Notes: generated by a model from the sequence alone, not told the origin. A stretch of DNA of 64,000 nt from Euptelea pleiosperma (GCA_035048495.1 CM068553.1:10533259-10597258), one strand, 5' to 3'. Shown: positions 12,187 to 24,439, counted from the first letter of the stretch. Translations and numbers: made by a program.

Positions 12187-12499
12187 CATGGTTTAAAAAA
12201 TGGCCGTTATAACAAAAATAACGGCCGTTATAACGGATTCGGACCTCCCCAGTTACGTTATGTACCATTAAAACGCCCAAAAACAACAGCCGTTATTTTC
12301 GTTATAACAGCCATTATTTTTCGTTACAACGACTGTCATCTTCTGGAAAAGATTGTGAAAAAAATGACCATTTTTTTCCCATTTTTGAATTTCAGCGCCA
12401 TTATTCCGTTTTTGCCCCTGAGCGCTTTTTCGGTGTAACAGAAAAAATGGTAACGCCTCCAGTCTGTTATGCTGTTATAACGGCCCCCTTTAAACCTTG
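12187..12499. mobile_element. hAT-type family A copy, 8-bp perfect TSD
   Basis: Starts CATGGTTTAAAAAATGGCC and ends CTTTAAACCTTG; flanked by GTTTTGAT at 12179-12186 and 12500-12507. Interior has GCCGTTATAACGG, CGTTACGTTATGTACC and GTAACGCCTCCAGTC, the family core. Confidence 0.9.
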
Positions 12500-12577
12500 G
12501 TTTTGATGGCCAAAAAAAGTTTTGAAAGCTATTTCATGCAAAAAATATCTATTTCTCACGGAAAATGGTGATCCAAT

Positions 12578-12823
12578 CAAGGTTTAAAAGGGGTCATTAT
12601 AATGGTATAGTGGACTGGGGGTGTTACCGTGTTTTCCGTTACAACAGCAATTATAATGGATTGTAACGCAGGGACAATAACGGAACCAAAATTCACAATA
12701 AACTTTGTAACAGAAAAAGGGGGAATAATGGACTCTTTTTAACAATTTTTTTTCAGAATAAAACGGTACGTAACGTAATGGGGGAGGTCCGAATCCGTTA
12801 CAACAGCCGTTTTTTAAACCATG
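12578..12823. mobile_element. hAT-type family A copy, opposite orientation
   Basis: Starts CAAGGTTTAAAAGGGG and ends TTTTTAAACCATG; the flanks GATCCAAT and GATCCAAA are a near match. Inverted relative to 12187-12499, only 78 bp away, so the two could pair as a hairpin. Confidence 0.8.
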
Positions 12824-13172
12824 ATCCAAATTACCTCTCTTTCCCACGATCTATCGATATTGATGAAGACCTCCTGGCTTGAAGATCAGATGATAAGTCT
12901 ATTTTCCTGACTAAAACCTAAAAGACCAAAATTATACGAGTAAAGGCTCTTTTTTCTCTTTCTTTAGTGCTTAAAGAGGTTACATATTCCAGGTGTCAGT
13001 CTTCCTGCCCACATTGGCAGCATTTCAAGTTCAACTCATTTAACAGAACTAAGAAAGTTGATTTGGATTCTTCACTAAAAGAAAATGTGGAAACATATCT
13101 GAATTCTTGAGTTAGAGAATTCTAAGCTTTGCTAGTTGCTGTGATGGAGTAAAAAGAGTTTTTAGTTTGCCT

Positions 13173-16100
13173 TCAATCATCGCATGGGAAGTCTTCGTCT
13201 GAGGCACTTTCAAGAAACGAGCCAAGAGATTTCCGCAAAACGCTGAAAGACTTGTCATCCTGTTTTTCCAAAAAGCTTCAAGTTCTAAATCTGTTTTGGA
13301 GGTAAAAAAGAAAGAATTCTAAAAGCATATTGACTATACTGTATATGATCTAATGATCAGCTTACCTGCTTCTTCTTCTTTAGAGAATTATCTGCTGCAG
13401 CAATTTTATCTGCACAGGCTTTATCTAGTTCGGATAACATAGTCTTTTCTCTCTTCCCTATAAACCAAAAGCTTCCATATTAAGTTTACTGTTTTACGTG
13501 GTCCAGAGAATGGAAGAACAAATGAGAGTTCTGCTGCTCACGTTGTTGTTCGTAGTGGATGAACATCTTTTCCTTCTCATCTTCGAATTTGGAAAATATG
13601 TCTGTGAAAGCTCAACCACAATACAATTTAGTACCCTGAAATAAAGGACCCAAGAAAAAAAAAATGGTTTGGAACTTGAGTTCTCCATCAGGGTTCAAAA
13701 TTTTAGACCAAATCGGGTATGACTTGATTGAGATTTGGTCCAAGTCGTGGTCCTGACCAGGAGAGTTGGTACTGATTCGCATTGGTCTTGGACTGGGCTG
13801 AATTGTACAATAGGGATTACATATAAATATATAGAAAATAGCTAAAAATGCACCCATTCTTCCAGAAGTGGTTCATGACAACAGAGCGACTGGCTTACGT
13901 CTAGATGTTGATTGGAAAGTGTAAGATGTCATAAAGAAGCATCCAACAGCTGAGTTGGTCAGGCTGTGGGGGGTTGTACCCACAAACCTGGGATCGAGTC
14001 TTTGGGAGGTAATTCCCAAAGACCTATGTTCGGTCCATTCTTACCTTAGGGGGGGATTAGGGGTCAGGGGGGGAATAATAAATGTTAAGATGTCACTACC
14101 AGTTTTCTTTCTTCAATGAAAAGAAAATTTCCCAAAATGGTTTATACAGAGATGGAGCAATACACCTATACTCAAGCTGTTGCAGAGTGACATTAACCAT
14201 ATTTTGAGTCTGGATATGACTCTTAATTGAGTTCAGATAAGAGAGATTTTATATTTATGGATTCATTTTCTTGTTCACAATGATTTCTGAAATCGGTTGA
14301 ATCGTGTTTGACAAATCAATAGTCTAAATAACTAAACTGACAAGAAATGGATGCAAACATGAACTATTTTGCTCTCTCTCAATTTTTGGTGGCCAGATTT
14401 ATCTACAGCAATTTTCTTTTATAGATAGTAATCTCCTTATTTTGTTTATTTGATTCCAGTGGAACCACAATCTAACATCGGAAAACTCACATGTAGAAGA
14501 AAAGGAAACACATAGCTTGGCCAATTACCATCTCAAGCATTTAATTTAGGTTAAACAGAGGTTCTCCATACACAGTGTAGACATGCTGTTTGCTTGAATG
14601 AGGCTCTACAACAGAGGACCAAAATCTATAGAAATTACCTTTGAAGGCCTGCAAATGTGCTGCTTTCTCCTTAGAAAATTTCTCATGAGCTGCCTGGAAC
14701 ATGGCAGACTCATTCTTCAGAGAATATTCACACTGCAATTTATGCAATTATAATTCGTTAAAAACAAAACTTCAAGCACTATAGTTGAAATTCATCTTGA
14801 GCAATCTAAGTTGATTATTTATCCCTTTATACTCTGTACATTTCACCTCTTTGGAGCTTTTTGAAAGTGCCTTCACAAAACTAAGCCTGTAAGCGAGTAA
14901 CAAAGGTGAGGAAACATTTCAGAACAACTGAGAGAACCTAAAAGAAAGATACGAACTGATTTAAAAAGTGTGGAAATATATTACTTCTTTCTCACCTTTC
15001 CTTCTCAAGTTTTGACTTTGCATCATCTAGCATAGACTTGATCTCCGAAGCCACACTGTTACCCAACCACAACAAGCAGTCATGAATCAACTAAATCATC
15101 GATTCCAGAACAATTGAGATCATAACTATTCATGACAAAGGTACTAAACTTTGATTTCGCCCAAAACTTTGATCAATTAAAATTCAGAATTAATTCGAAG
15201 AAGTTCAATTTGACATGGAGAAGTTTTGTAAAATTCATCAACATAGAGAAGTCTGGTGATATTAATTAAACATAAATGTATGGAAGAAACATGAAATCAC
15301 AGAGAAAAATAGTTTTTACTAGTGAACAACTTGAAAATACGCAGCCCAATGGGTATTCAATCTCGATTTTAACCCCTACAAGTTGTTTTTCACTTGAAAA
15401 TTCTTAATGGAGAGATCAATTTTCAGCTAAAAAACTCCCAAAAGTAAGGAAATGTAGAAAAAAAAGGAAATAAGTGAATTGTAAACACTTCTCTAATTTC
15501 AAGTTTTGGTCATAAATAGTAAAATTCGCCAAAATATTTCAAGTAAACTTCTTTGCATCGACAGGTAAAAAATCAATAAAATTTGACAAAATTCACCAGA
15601 ACTTCAGCTAATTTTGAGACCATGCTCATGACCAATCCATAATTCACCACAGAAAATTGCTAATATGCAATTTCATCATCTTCGCAACAGATAACTGAAT
15701 GAGATTGAAATTAAGTAGTAATCATAATGAAATGGCTTGGAAAGCAAGAACCTGCAACATGATAAAGGAAAGCAGAGGAATGAACCAAAACAGATGAAAC
15801 AAAGGTAGAGATTTGGTTCTTTGGTCCCTCCAACTAAAAATGAAGCATGATGTACAGATCAAAAAGGCTTATTACAAACATCTTGAGGAAGAAACAAAGC
15901 ACAAAGAAAAAATTTCTCATTCTCTAGCAAATGAAGGGGTTGATGCTATGTATCACGATGTAATCATACCCTCAAGATATGTATCCTTTTATCTTTTTCC
16001 TTCCTCTTGTATATCCTCTTCTTTTTGGTAAATATATACTTGAACAATATGGCACACAGATAAATCCGAGTAGTTTGTAGAGGAGAATTTTCAGTGATCT

Positions 16101-16716
16101 GTGTAGAAACAAACCTAAGCCGACAAATTACAAAGGAAAACAAATCTCCGATATACAAAATGATAAGGAACTAGTAGGATCTGTATGCTCTGTCTCACTG
16201 AAATAATTCAGAAATTCAGAGTATAATTCATTCATAGAGTCGTAAGCAGATACTGGACAAATTATAAGTTCGCTTAAGAAACTTAAATATCGATTTTCAA
16301 ATTCTTCAAATTATAACTTCTAAATCCAATTAGAACTATTTCCAAGTAATCCAAATCTCGTGTTACGATTCAAATCTGGCAGGTTTCTGTAGAATAGAAA
16401 CACTTAATATCTCATCTAACAAACGGATTTACCTTGCAATCGTCTCCTCATTCTTCTTCTGGCCGTCTTTCTGTGCTTTATCTCGGATCTGCTGCAGCGC
16501 CGAAATGATACCTTTTATATCACTGAAAGTTCAAAATTTAAAACGATTTAAACCACAGATCTTCAAAGAATAAAGCATCGTAAGGCTTGAAAGAGATGAA
16601 ACAGCAGACCTAGAGAGATCTGGATCGAAGTCTTCCTCTTCTCGCTTTCTTTTCTCCAATCTCAGAGCTTCGGACTCCTTTCCACGTCTCTTGTTACTTC
16701 CTTTAATTGCAGACAT
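13173..16716 (-). CDS. Coiled-coil protein, XLR/SYCP3/FAM9-like, 209 aa, 8 exons
   Basis: Complete spliced gene with exons 16716-16610, 16522-16433, 15055-14996, 14886-14847, 14732-14639, 13601-13542, 13457-13366 and 13259-13173 (stop TGA). All introns are GT/AG, all phases join, and the 630-nt CDS gives 209 residues. The N-terminus is short and basic (MSAIKGSNKRRGKES), followed by KRKREEEDFDPDLS, and then an almost continuous heptad-like coiled coil (IISALQQIRDKAQK, VASEIKSMLDDAKSKLEKE, AMFQAAHEKFSKEKAAH, KFEDEKEKMF). The C-terminus is acidic (ASDEDFPCDD). I recall plant proteins of this shape being labelled XLR/SYCP3/FAM9-domain, a fold used in chromosome-axis proteins; that assignment is tentative and function unproven. 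The start is the first ATG of the open frame, and upstream to about 16910 looks like a 5' leader. Intron 5 carries a SINE. Confidence 0.82.
13932..14085 (+). mobile_element. SINE in intron 5 of the coiled-coil gene
   Basis: Flanked by TAAGATGTCA at 13922-13931 and 14086-14095 (10 bp perfect). Box A AGCTGAGTTGGTCAGG, box B GGGATCGAGTC, and an A/T-rich end. Length 154 bp. It lies antisense to the host gene. Confidence 0.8.
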
Positions 16717-17160
16717 CAGAATTTCTCGAATCGATCTCTGAAACTACAGATTCTCAGATCGAAAAGCTTACAAAGACGTTTATAAAGATTCAGAATCCTA
16801 ATTCGAATGTTTCAAACCTTAATTTGCAGCTTTGAAACCCTAATTCTTCCTTATCTCCGTTCTCTTGCTCTTGCGTAGTCGAGAGAAGAGAGAAAGACCA
16901 CGATGGCGCTTAAAAGAGTTTTGAATCAAACTGAGGATCCACAACGTTTTTTGCGTATTTATATTTTATTTCTTCGAACCAAGTAGTTTGGACTCTGGAA
17001 TAACGATCAGGCCACTGATCATATGAAATACCCGCCTTTAGCCTTTTTCGCGCCACATGAAAGAGAAACCTTGAGATTATTATCTATCAAATTTTTTGGA
17101 GAAATAATTTTCCGTTAGCCTTTTATCTCTTCAAGTTAGGGTTGCAACTTGGGCCGGCTC

Positions 17161-17505
17161 CAAGGTTTAAAGGGACCGTTATAACGGTATAACGGTCTGG
17201 GAGCGTTACTATTTTTTCCGTTATAACGAAAAAAAGGCTCAGGGGCAAAAACAGGAAAAAACAAAAAATAATGGAAAAAAAAGAAAAAAGGGCGCTGAAA
17301 TTCAAAGTTTGAATTTCGAATTTCAAAATTTCAATAACAGAATATAACGGGAAAAAAATAGGGTCGTTTTTTCACATTTTTTCCCAGAAAAAAATGGCCG
17401 TTATTTTCGTTATAACAGCCGTTATTTTCTGGGTGTTTTAAAGGGGCGTAACGTAACGGGGTAGGTCCGAATCCTTTATAACGGCCGGCCGATTTTTAAA
17501 CCTTG
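17161..17505. mobile_element. hAT-type family A copy
   Basis: CAAGGTTTAAAGGG to TTTTTAAACCTTG, flanked by GCCGGCTC (17153-17160) and GCTGGCTC (17506-17513), an 8-bp duplication with one mismatch. Confidence 0.85.
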
Positions 17506-17899
17506 GCTGGCTCAACCTGACGTTGGGCTTGGGTTGGGCCAATTCAGTACTCAGGTTGGGCTCGGACCGAGATTTTGACAACCCGGTCAAAATTGGGTTG
17601 GGCTCTGGTTGAGGCTTTGGGTATCTCGATCCCAATAACACCACTGCAAATATGATTTTGTTAATGTGTTTTATCTTTCCTAGCTTATTTTTAGTGTGGT
17701 TTATGTTTGTAAAGATGATGAATAAAAATATCTTATATGCATTTTTTTATTAGAAATTAAAATTGAGTAATTTACCAATCCGACTAACCTGATCAGGTTG
17801 GGCTCGGACTAGAAATTCTAGGCCCGATCTCGGATTAAGGTGGGCTTGGGTTCACAACCTTGAAGATTGGGTTGGGTTTGGGTTGACCCCTAACCCATA

Positions 17900-18210
17900 T
17901 TTTCACATACAATTTTGGTGTATTTTTTGTGAAGATGGTCTCTTCACCATATAGATCACCAGTACAAAAAGTCAGACCATTCAGAAATTCCTAACACCAT
18001 CAAATGTGGGGTTCAAGTTGACGGTAAAAAATGGACGGTCTATAATTCTTCAACTTGTAAACCATGCTATGAAAATCAGAATGATTTGAATTTTTGTGAG
18101 GGTGATCTCCTCACCATAGACACCATTATCACCAAAAAATCATCCCATTCCAAAACTTCTAATTTATATATTGGGCCCCGACGATTTTTGTGTGTGAAAA
18201 TATGTGTTTG
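17900..18210. mobile_element. MITE family C copy
   Basis: Inverted ends ATATTTTCACATACAA and TGTGTGTGAAAATATGTG; interior CTCTTCACCATATAGATCACC and GATCTCCTCACCATAG as in other C copies. Ends are approximate. Confidence 0.6.
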
Positions 18211-18223
18211 CTGAACCTGATCC

Positions 18224-18642
18224 CATGGTTTTAAAAATGGCCGTTTAATTGGTTTTAATGGCCGTTTAAATGGTAACGCCCCAAGCCTGTTTCCGTTAAA
18301 ACCATTTAAACACGTTTTAACGATTTTGAATTTAACGGCCATTAAAACTGTTTAAACAACCGTTAAATTCTGAAAAAAATTGTTAAAAACTGTCGTTAAA
18401 TCTGTTTAATTCCGTTAAATTTCTGTTAAATTTCATTATTTTTTTAATTTTTAAATTTTAAATTTAAAAATTTGAATTTCAGCACCATTTTTTCAGTTAA
18501 AATCGTTAAAACCCGTTTAATTCCGTTAAATTCCATTTTTTTTTCATTTTTGCCCCTGGCCGTTTTAATCCGTTTTAACGGCTGTTTAAACGGTAACACC
18601 CCCAGTCTGTTTAACCGTTAAAACGGCCTCCTTTAAACCTTG
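18224..18642. mobile_element. hAT-type family A variant (TTTAAACGG subtype)
   Basis: CATGGTTTTAAAAATGGCC to CTTTAAACCTTG, flanked by CCTGATCC (18216-18223) and CCTGACCC (18643-18650). The interior replaces GTTATAACGG by GTTTTAACGG/GTTTAAACGG, so it is a distinct subfamily. Confidence 0.85.
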
Positions 18643-18667
18643 CCTGACCCTACTTGAATTACCACTC

Positions 18668-19114
18668 TATTTATTAAATACAAATCATAAATGACCACTA
18701 AAGTTGTTATAAAACTTTCAAAATGTCAAAAATAACCCTATAATCTTTATTAAACTATTTAAATGACAAAATCGTCTGGTCATGCCCAAACCCAATATCC
18801 ATAGAAGCCTGATCCGAAGCCTACCCCGAAAAGTAATAAGCTATATATAAACTCGGGCTACCGCAATCCCAAACGCAGCCTAAACTTAAAGAGAAAGGCA
18901 GTCCTCTTGGACGAGGATGTTGACCACATGATAAAGGAGACTACATGCAACATCAATGGCTTGAACAAAAAACAAAACATCAATGGTAGGAATTGTACTC
19001 CCTACCAATAGGGTCCACATTCGTGGGGCCCACTTATGGAGCCCTTACAAACCTTACCCAATTTGATAAAAAAAAAAAAAACCCATATTGTGAATGCCTT
19101 TCATCGGATATGAG
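18668..19114. other. Spacer between the repeat stack and reductase copy 1
   Basis: AT-rich, with a poly-A run near 19070. No gene or clear element seen. Confidence 0.4.
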
Positions 19115-19499
19115 TTAAAGAAATCCTTTTTCCCTGCAACACTGAATTGCTCCATTAAACATTTCCTCAAGACCATACTTGAACTCGAATCCCAAACCTA
19201 CAAGCTTCTTTGAAGAGAGATGAATTGGTTTATCTTCTTCCATCTCACCTAATAAACTGTCAAAATGTAACATTTTTTTTTTTTTTTTTATGATTATTCT
19301 AAATATACAAACATGGAAAAAGAAAAAAAAGAACAAAGTTTATTTTTAATTCCATTTGGTTTCTAAAGAACAATAGTAGCATTCCTCGTATTCAACCTCG
19401 CCAAAAATTTAATTCCATTTGGTTTCTAAAGATTGCAACTTGCAACATTGGATGCTGCAAATTAGAGATGAACTGATACACCTATATGGTATATATAGG

Positions 19500-20330
19500 G
19501 CCGGGCGACGTTGACTGGTTTTGTGACTAATATAATGACTAATGGACATGGGGCCCACATACAGATGAGTTAGGGTTTGATTTTTGGGGATGATATTCTT
19601 CTCAACAAGTATATCGACTTCATCAAAATCAGCCCATTCCAACATTTGTAGCCTTGTGAAAAGTGTATTGCAAGTTGAAAATTTTTGGACTGTCCATTTT
19701 CACCATTAAATTTAAGTTTATATTTGATAGGGTTCAAAATATGGGTCGGGCTCAGGGAACCCCCATTTTTCTGACCCCTCTTGGTGTTCGTGTCCTCGGC
19801 TGTGGATTTCAAGAATCCAACGGTGGTTGTCAGCGCCGAGCTGGCATCACTTTTTTCACTTTTGGGGGTGCTGACAACCACTGTTGGATTCGTGAAATCC
19901 ACGGCCAAGTGCGCGAACACCAAGAGGGGTAAGGAAAAGGGGGTCCTTGGAGCCTGAGCCATGAAATATAGGACTTGGATAAAGTTACTAATGTTTTTTG
20001 ACTTATAAAATGACATGTGGTTTATGTAACCATATCGTGATGAGGATGATCTCCATGGCAAGGAGATCGATTATCCTCACCACAGAGTCAGTAATTTCTC
20101 AAACGTCTAACCCTCTCAATTATGAACCTAAATTTAACGAAAATGGACATTCCAAACTTTTTCAACTTGCAATCTACTCTTCAGAAGACTACAACTGTTC
20201 GAATGGATTGATTTTTCGTGAGGTTGATATATATGTTGAGAAGAATATTATCACAAAATCAGCCCTTAACTCATTATGTGGGCCCCATGTCCATTAGTCA
20301 ATATATTTGCTAAGTTGGTATCAGCTTTAT
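19500..20330. repeat. Foldback family G repeat, split by family F
   Basis: GGGCCCACATACAGATGAGTT and GATGATATTCTTCTCAACA on one side, complementary TTGAGAAGAATATTATCAC and AACTCATTATGTGGGCCCC on the other. Further copies are at about 21050-21425 and 21440-22130. Confidence 0.6.
19742..19962. mobile_element. Foldback MITE family F
   Basis: Inverted arms: CTGACCCCTCTTGGTGTTCG / CACCAAGAGGGGTAAGG, and TTTCAAGAATCCAACGGTGG / CCACTGTTGGATTCGTGAAA. It lies inside a family G repeat that fills the space where exon 3 of reductase copy 1 should be. Related copies are at 40039-40536. Confidence 0.75.
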
Positions 20331-21049
20331 TTCTACCTAGGTGGTTTCGAGGACAGCGAAAATTATTGAGGTATAGGAGTGGTCCCTTAACCATAAAAAA
20401 TATAAATGCATGACCTTAAGGGAACATAGGCGAGAGCGCGAAAGAAAATACGTACCCCAAACCAAAGCCAAAGCAGTTGAGAAACACTCAGGGAGTTTCG
20501 GACCGACGAAGGGTCCGATTACCACAGAAGGAAGCAAAGTCACAAGATCCAATCCATGCTCTTCTGCAAACCTTAATGCTTCCCTTTCAGTTATTGTCTT
20601 CGAAATTGAATATGAAGTGCCAAGAAGATTAAGTGCTCTACAAAAGTCCAAGTCCGTCCACTTGTTCTCATCGATTTCCTTTAAATCCTTGTTGTTGTGG
20701 CCAAACACAGCAGCAGCAGCAGAAGAAGTGTAGACGACCCTCTTCACGGTTTTAGAATTCATGCATGCTTTGAGAATTCCCAGAGTTCCCTCTGTTGCGG
20801 GGTTTTAATCGCTAAGTCCTCGGGTATCTTCCCTTCAAAGTCAATAGGATGAGCAACATGGAACACTCCGACACATCCGTAAATGGCAGCCTCGAAACTT
20901 TCTGGTTTATTGAGATCGGCATCGAAGATTTGAAGCTTTGTTAGTCCACCGGGAAGGGATTTGAGATGACTGACATCTTCTTCAAATTCTAGAAGAGAAG
21001 TGTGGTCATCATATTAGTGGAAAATTAATAAAGTTGACATTTTTGGACA

Positions 21050-22130
21050 CATAAAATGATACGCAGTCGTGGGGTCCACATGGAGATGAATTAAGTGCTG
21101 AAAATTGAACCCATCTCAACATTTCTAGCCTCATGAAAAGTGGATTTCAAGTTTGAAAATTATCAGACTACCTATTTTACGGTTAACTTAAACACCACAT
21201 TTGATAGGGCTAGAATTTTTAGAAAGGGCTGATTTTTTGGGAGAAGTTTCCCAAGAAATGAACCCTTTTTAAAATTTATAACCCTATTAAATGTGGAATT
21301 AAAAAGTTAATGGTGAAAGTGAGCAATCCAAAAAATTTCAAATTTCAAATTTATTTCATTTTTCATAAGGTTACATATGTTGGAATGAGCTGATTTTTGG
21401 TGAGTGTAAATATATATAGGGATAGAGTGACTCATGCTATTCTTACTGAGAGGATGACTAATGAAAATGGGGCCCACATGAAGACGAGTTAAGGGTTAAT
21501 TTTTGGTGATGATATTCTTCTCAACATGAATATCAACCACACAAAAAATCAACCCATTCCAACATTTGCAGCCTTCTGAAAAGTGGATTACAAATTGAAA
21601 ATTTTTGGACCATCAATTTTCAGTGTTAAATTTAGGTCCATATTTGATGGGGTTATAAGTTTAAAAAATTACCGAATTGTTGGCTAGGATGATCTCCAAT
21701 GCCAAAAATCAGTTCTTAACTCATCTGTATGTGGGCCCCACGTCCATTAGTAATCTATTAGTAATAAATAACTAATTGACGTGGGGCTCAAATGTTGATG
21801 AGTTAAGAGCTGATTTTTCGGAAGGATGATTTCCTCGCCAAAAATCAATAATTTTTAAAACTTCCAATCATATCAAATATGGACCAAAATTTAACGGTGA
21901 AAATCGATGTTCAAAAAATTTTCAATTTGCAATCCACTTTTCACAAGGTTACAAATAATGGAATGGGCTCAGTTTTGTAAGGTTGATGATATCCGTGTTG
22001 AGAAGAATATCATCACAAAAATTAGCCCTAAACTCATCTGCATGTGGGCTCCACATCGGTTAGCCCTTAACTCATCTACAAGTTCATGTTTGATAGGCTT
22101 AGAAATCTCAATATGAGCTGATTTTTGGCT
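21050..22130. repeat. Family G repeats in reductase copy 1 intron 1
   Basis: At least two copies with GGGGCCCACATGAAGACGAG and CTGATTTTTGGTGAG/CTCACC-type arms, partly overlapping. They account for most of this intron. Confidence 0.55.
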
Positions 22131-22524
22131 TAGAAGAATCACCCTTGCAAAAAAAAAAAAAAAATCAGCCCTTAAATCATATTCATGTAAGCCCTACGAA
22201 GGCGTGTTAAATTTAGGCATTTTGAGTACTAATATGTATTTCCAAAAATAAAGATCCACATCCTAGCAAAAAATAAAAATAAAAACTCGGACATGAGTCG
22301 CATAACACACTACATGCTAAATTATCAACAAAGGCGAGACCAACACGAGAGGGTGTGCTTATCACCAAAAATAAATGATTACCGAAAAAAAAATACCGAA
22401 AAAAATACATAGATAAATAAATGAGAATATTTCAATACATACAATAAAGGTTGAATTAAAATTACCAAAACACCCATACATATAAGTCTAGCCCTATAGT
22501 GTGGTTGGCTGCAGTGCGTAAGAT

Positions 22525-22822
22525 GATGGTTTAAAAAATGGCCGTTATAACGAAAATAATGGCCGTTATAACGGGATCGGACCTCCCCCGTTACGTTATG
22601 TACCGTTAAAATGCTTTAAAAATAACGGCTGTTATTTTTCAGCTATAACGAAAATAACAACCATTATTTTCTGGAAAATTTTATGAAAATTAAAGACAGT
22701 GATTTTCCGTTTTTCCGTTTTTTGCCCCTGAGCGTTACAATCCGTTATAACGGCCACTATAACTGAAAAAATGTAACGCCCCCAGTCCGTTATACCGGTA
22801 CAAAGGCCCCTTTTAAACCTTG
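22525..22822. mobile_element. hAT-type family A copy in reductase copy 1 intron 1
   Basis: GATGGTTTAAAAAATGGCC to CTTTTAAACCTTG, flanked by CGTAAGAT (22517-22524) and CATAAGAT (22823-22830). Confidence 0.85.
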
Positions 22823-23487
22823 CATAAGATATCGCGTACTGCTAGCACTCTGATCTGGTCTGATAACATGCCAGACCAGAAAGAAGAAAATCCATGAAAG
22901 TTTGGCTACAAAAAGAAAAAGAAAATCGATGGATGTAAGCGAAACTGTAAATCAATCGGTGATGAATGACACCAGTCTTCAGAAATGTTGACTTCAATCT
23001 AAATAAACTAAGATTAAGGACTAAGATTAATGTACTTGGATCTGATCGAACGGTGGCTTGAACGAAGTAGCCACGTTAGAGGAGGCTCCTGATCAGCCAT
23101 GATGCTACATAACCTGCTCCACCAGTAACACACACAATCGTTTCCTCTGCTTCCATCCTCCGATCAACTAAATTGCTTAGTTTCCCCTTGTCTTCGGTAG
23201 AACAAGAACAGAACGGCAAGCAATTTGAGGAGGGGACTTCCCAACATCGCGGTTTCTTCCCGTTCTCATGTTGACTTTGAGAAAAGTTGCTCAAAAACCT
23301 TTCCTGTTCCTTATTGTTGTCTTAGAGATAGCTAACATGGTCATCATATCAGACGGTGCAAATGTTGGTGAATTGATGGTTACGAAGGCTCTTAATTGGA
23401 GGGTTAGGATTATATATAGTTGATGAGGTTCAGCACCAGGATAGGATCAGGATGGGTATGGATATTGTTCCTCAATTAATTATTTAA

Positions 23488-23880
23488 GAGTCCGTCTAGA
23501 GCTACACCCATTTCTTACATCCACTTCCTACACCCGAGGTTGGGACCCACGTGGAGATCATTTTGGACAATCCAACCGCACAGTGAGTTTTTCATACTAT
23601 GCTTACACTTCTCACAAAAAATCAGGACAATGAGACATTCTTAACCTCATGAAAATATGAGTTTAATTTTAAAAATCCAGACCATCCAATTAAACCATTA
23701 TTTTCAGTCAATTTTTTACATGGTTAGGGATGTGGAAGTGAACTGATTTTTGGCAACGATGATCATCATGGCAAGGACAACCCAATGTATCGTTGGATTG
23801 TCCAAAATGATCTCCATGTGGGCCCCAACCTCGGGTGTAAGAAGTGGATGTAAGAAATGGGTGTAGCTCTAGACGGACTC
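23488..23880. mobile_element. Mutator-type foldback MITE (family E), 9-bp perfect TSD
   Basis: ATTATTTAA at 23479-23487 and 23881-23889. Arms of about 95 bp are nearly identical inverted copies (GAGTCCGTCTAGAGCTACAC ... GTGTAGCTCTAGACGGACTC), including CATTTCTTACATCCACTTC. It lies about 330 bp upstream of the start of reductase copy 1. Confidence 0.9.
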
Positions 23881-24006
23881 ATTATTTAAACATTATCTGC
23901 ATCGTCATAGGCACCTTGAAAACTGTGTTATCTTCACTGTTTTCAAAACAAGTTATTTTTAAACATAAAAATAAGTTTTTAAAGCTCAGTCTAGGCCAAG
24001 ACTGCC

Positions 24007-24385
24007 GAGTAAGACTTTGATGACAGGGCCCTCTCATCAAGGCCTATGACAGGGCACAATATGAGCCACGTGGCATATTCTTAGAGTACTCTGACTGTAT
24101 GGATGTTTTTAAAATCCCTATATGGACCTACAAACAAAAAATCAGCCTGATTTGTGATTTCAATCCTTTGGATCTTTGTACTTCAAATAATGGTCAATAA
24201 TGCTCAAATTTCCACTTTTAAACTCAACCCATGAAAACAATTCCAATTCAACGCCTAGAAATCACTAATCGGGCTGATTTTTTGTTTGTAGGTCCACCTA
24301 ATGATTGTCCAAACATCCATACGGTCAGAGTCCTATAAGAGTGTTCCACGTGTCTCATATTGTGCCCTGTCATCAATGGATCATT
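24007..24385. mobile_element. Mutator-type MITE family B, right end truncated
   Basis: Left end GAGTAAGACTTTGATGACAGGG and arms with GAGCCACGTGGCAT and CATACGGTCAGAGTCC; the right terminus is replaced by unrelated sequence. Confidence 0.6.
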
Positions 24386-24439
24386 TAATGCCAAGACTAA
24401 CTTGCCTGGCAAGTCAACTGATCTCCTTATTAACCAAGT

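Larger units (their letters stand above)
17139..18667. mobile_element. hAT-like family D element carrying three nested MITEs
   Basis: Left end TAGGGTTGCAACTTGGGC and right end CTACTTGAATTACCACTCTA (imperfect inverted) match the ends of 50627-51746. The interior is rich in GGTTGGG/CCAACCC. Inside sit family A copies at 17161 and 18224 and a family C copy at about 17900-18210. No outer target duplication was recognised. Confidence 0.6.
19115..23156 (-). pseudogene. Vestitone reductase/cinnamoyl-CoA-reductase-like SDR, copy 1 (disabled)
   Basis: Extended short-chain dehydrogenase family (NADPH-dependent reductases of flavonoid and phenylpropanoid metabolism). Exon 1 (23156-23036) begins MEAEETIVCVTGGAGYVASW, with the Rossmann GxxGxxA-type motif, then hits an in-frame TAA at 23078-23076 where relatives have Gln in a SLLQRGY context; reading resumes in frame as RGYFVQATVRSDP. 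Exon 2 (20988-20456) encodes the LQIFDADLNKPESFE and FHVAHPIDFEGK segments, the SSAAA stretch and the SYSISK catalytic YxxxK, but a 2-nt excess in a GGGG run (20799-20802) breaks the frame. The final exon (19256-19115) encodes [20 protein letters not shown] and ends in TAA. The exon expected between 20456 and 19256 (NAD(P)-family HIDDVA...ICSSTT region) is not found; MITEs fill the space. Three independent lesions support a pseudogene. It lies in tandem with copy 2. Confidence 0.85.

Noticed and set aside
20410..20733. 107-codon plus-strand frame over reductase copy 1
   Set aside because: Complement of the SDR coding exon.
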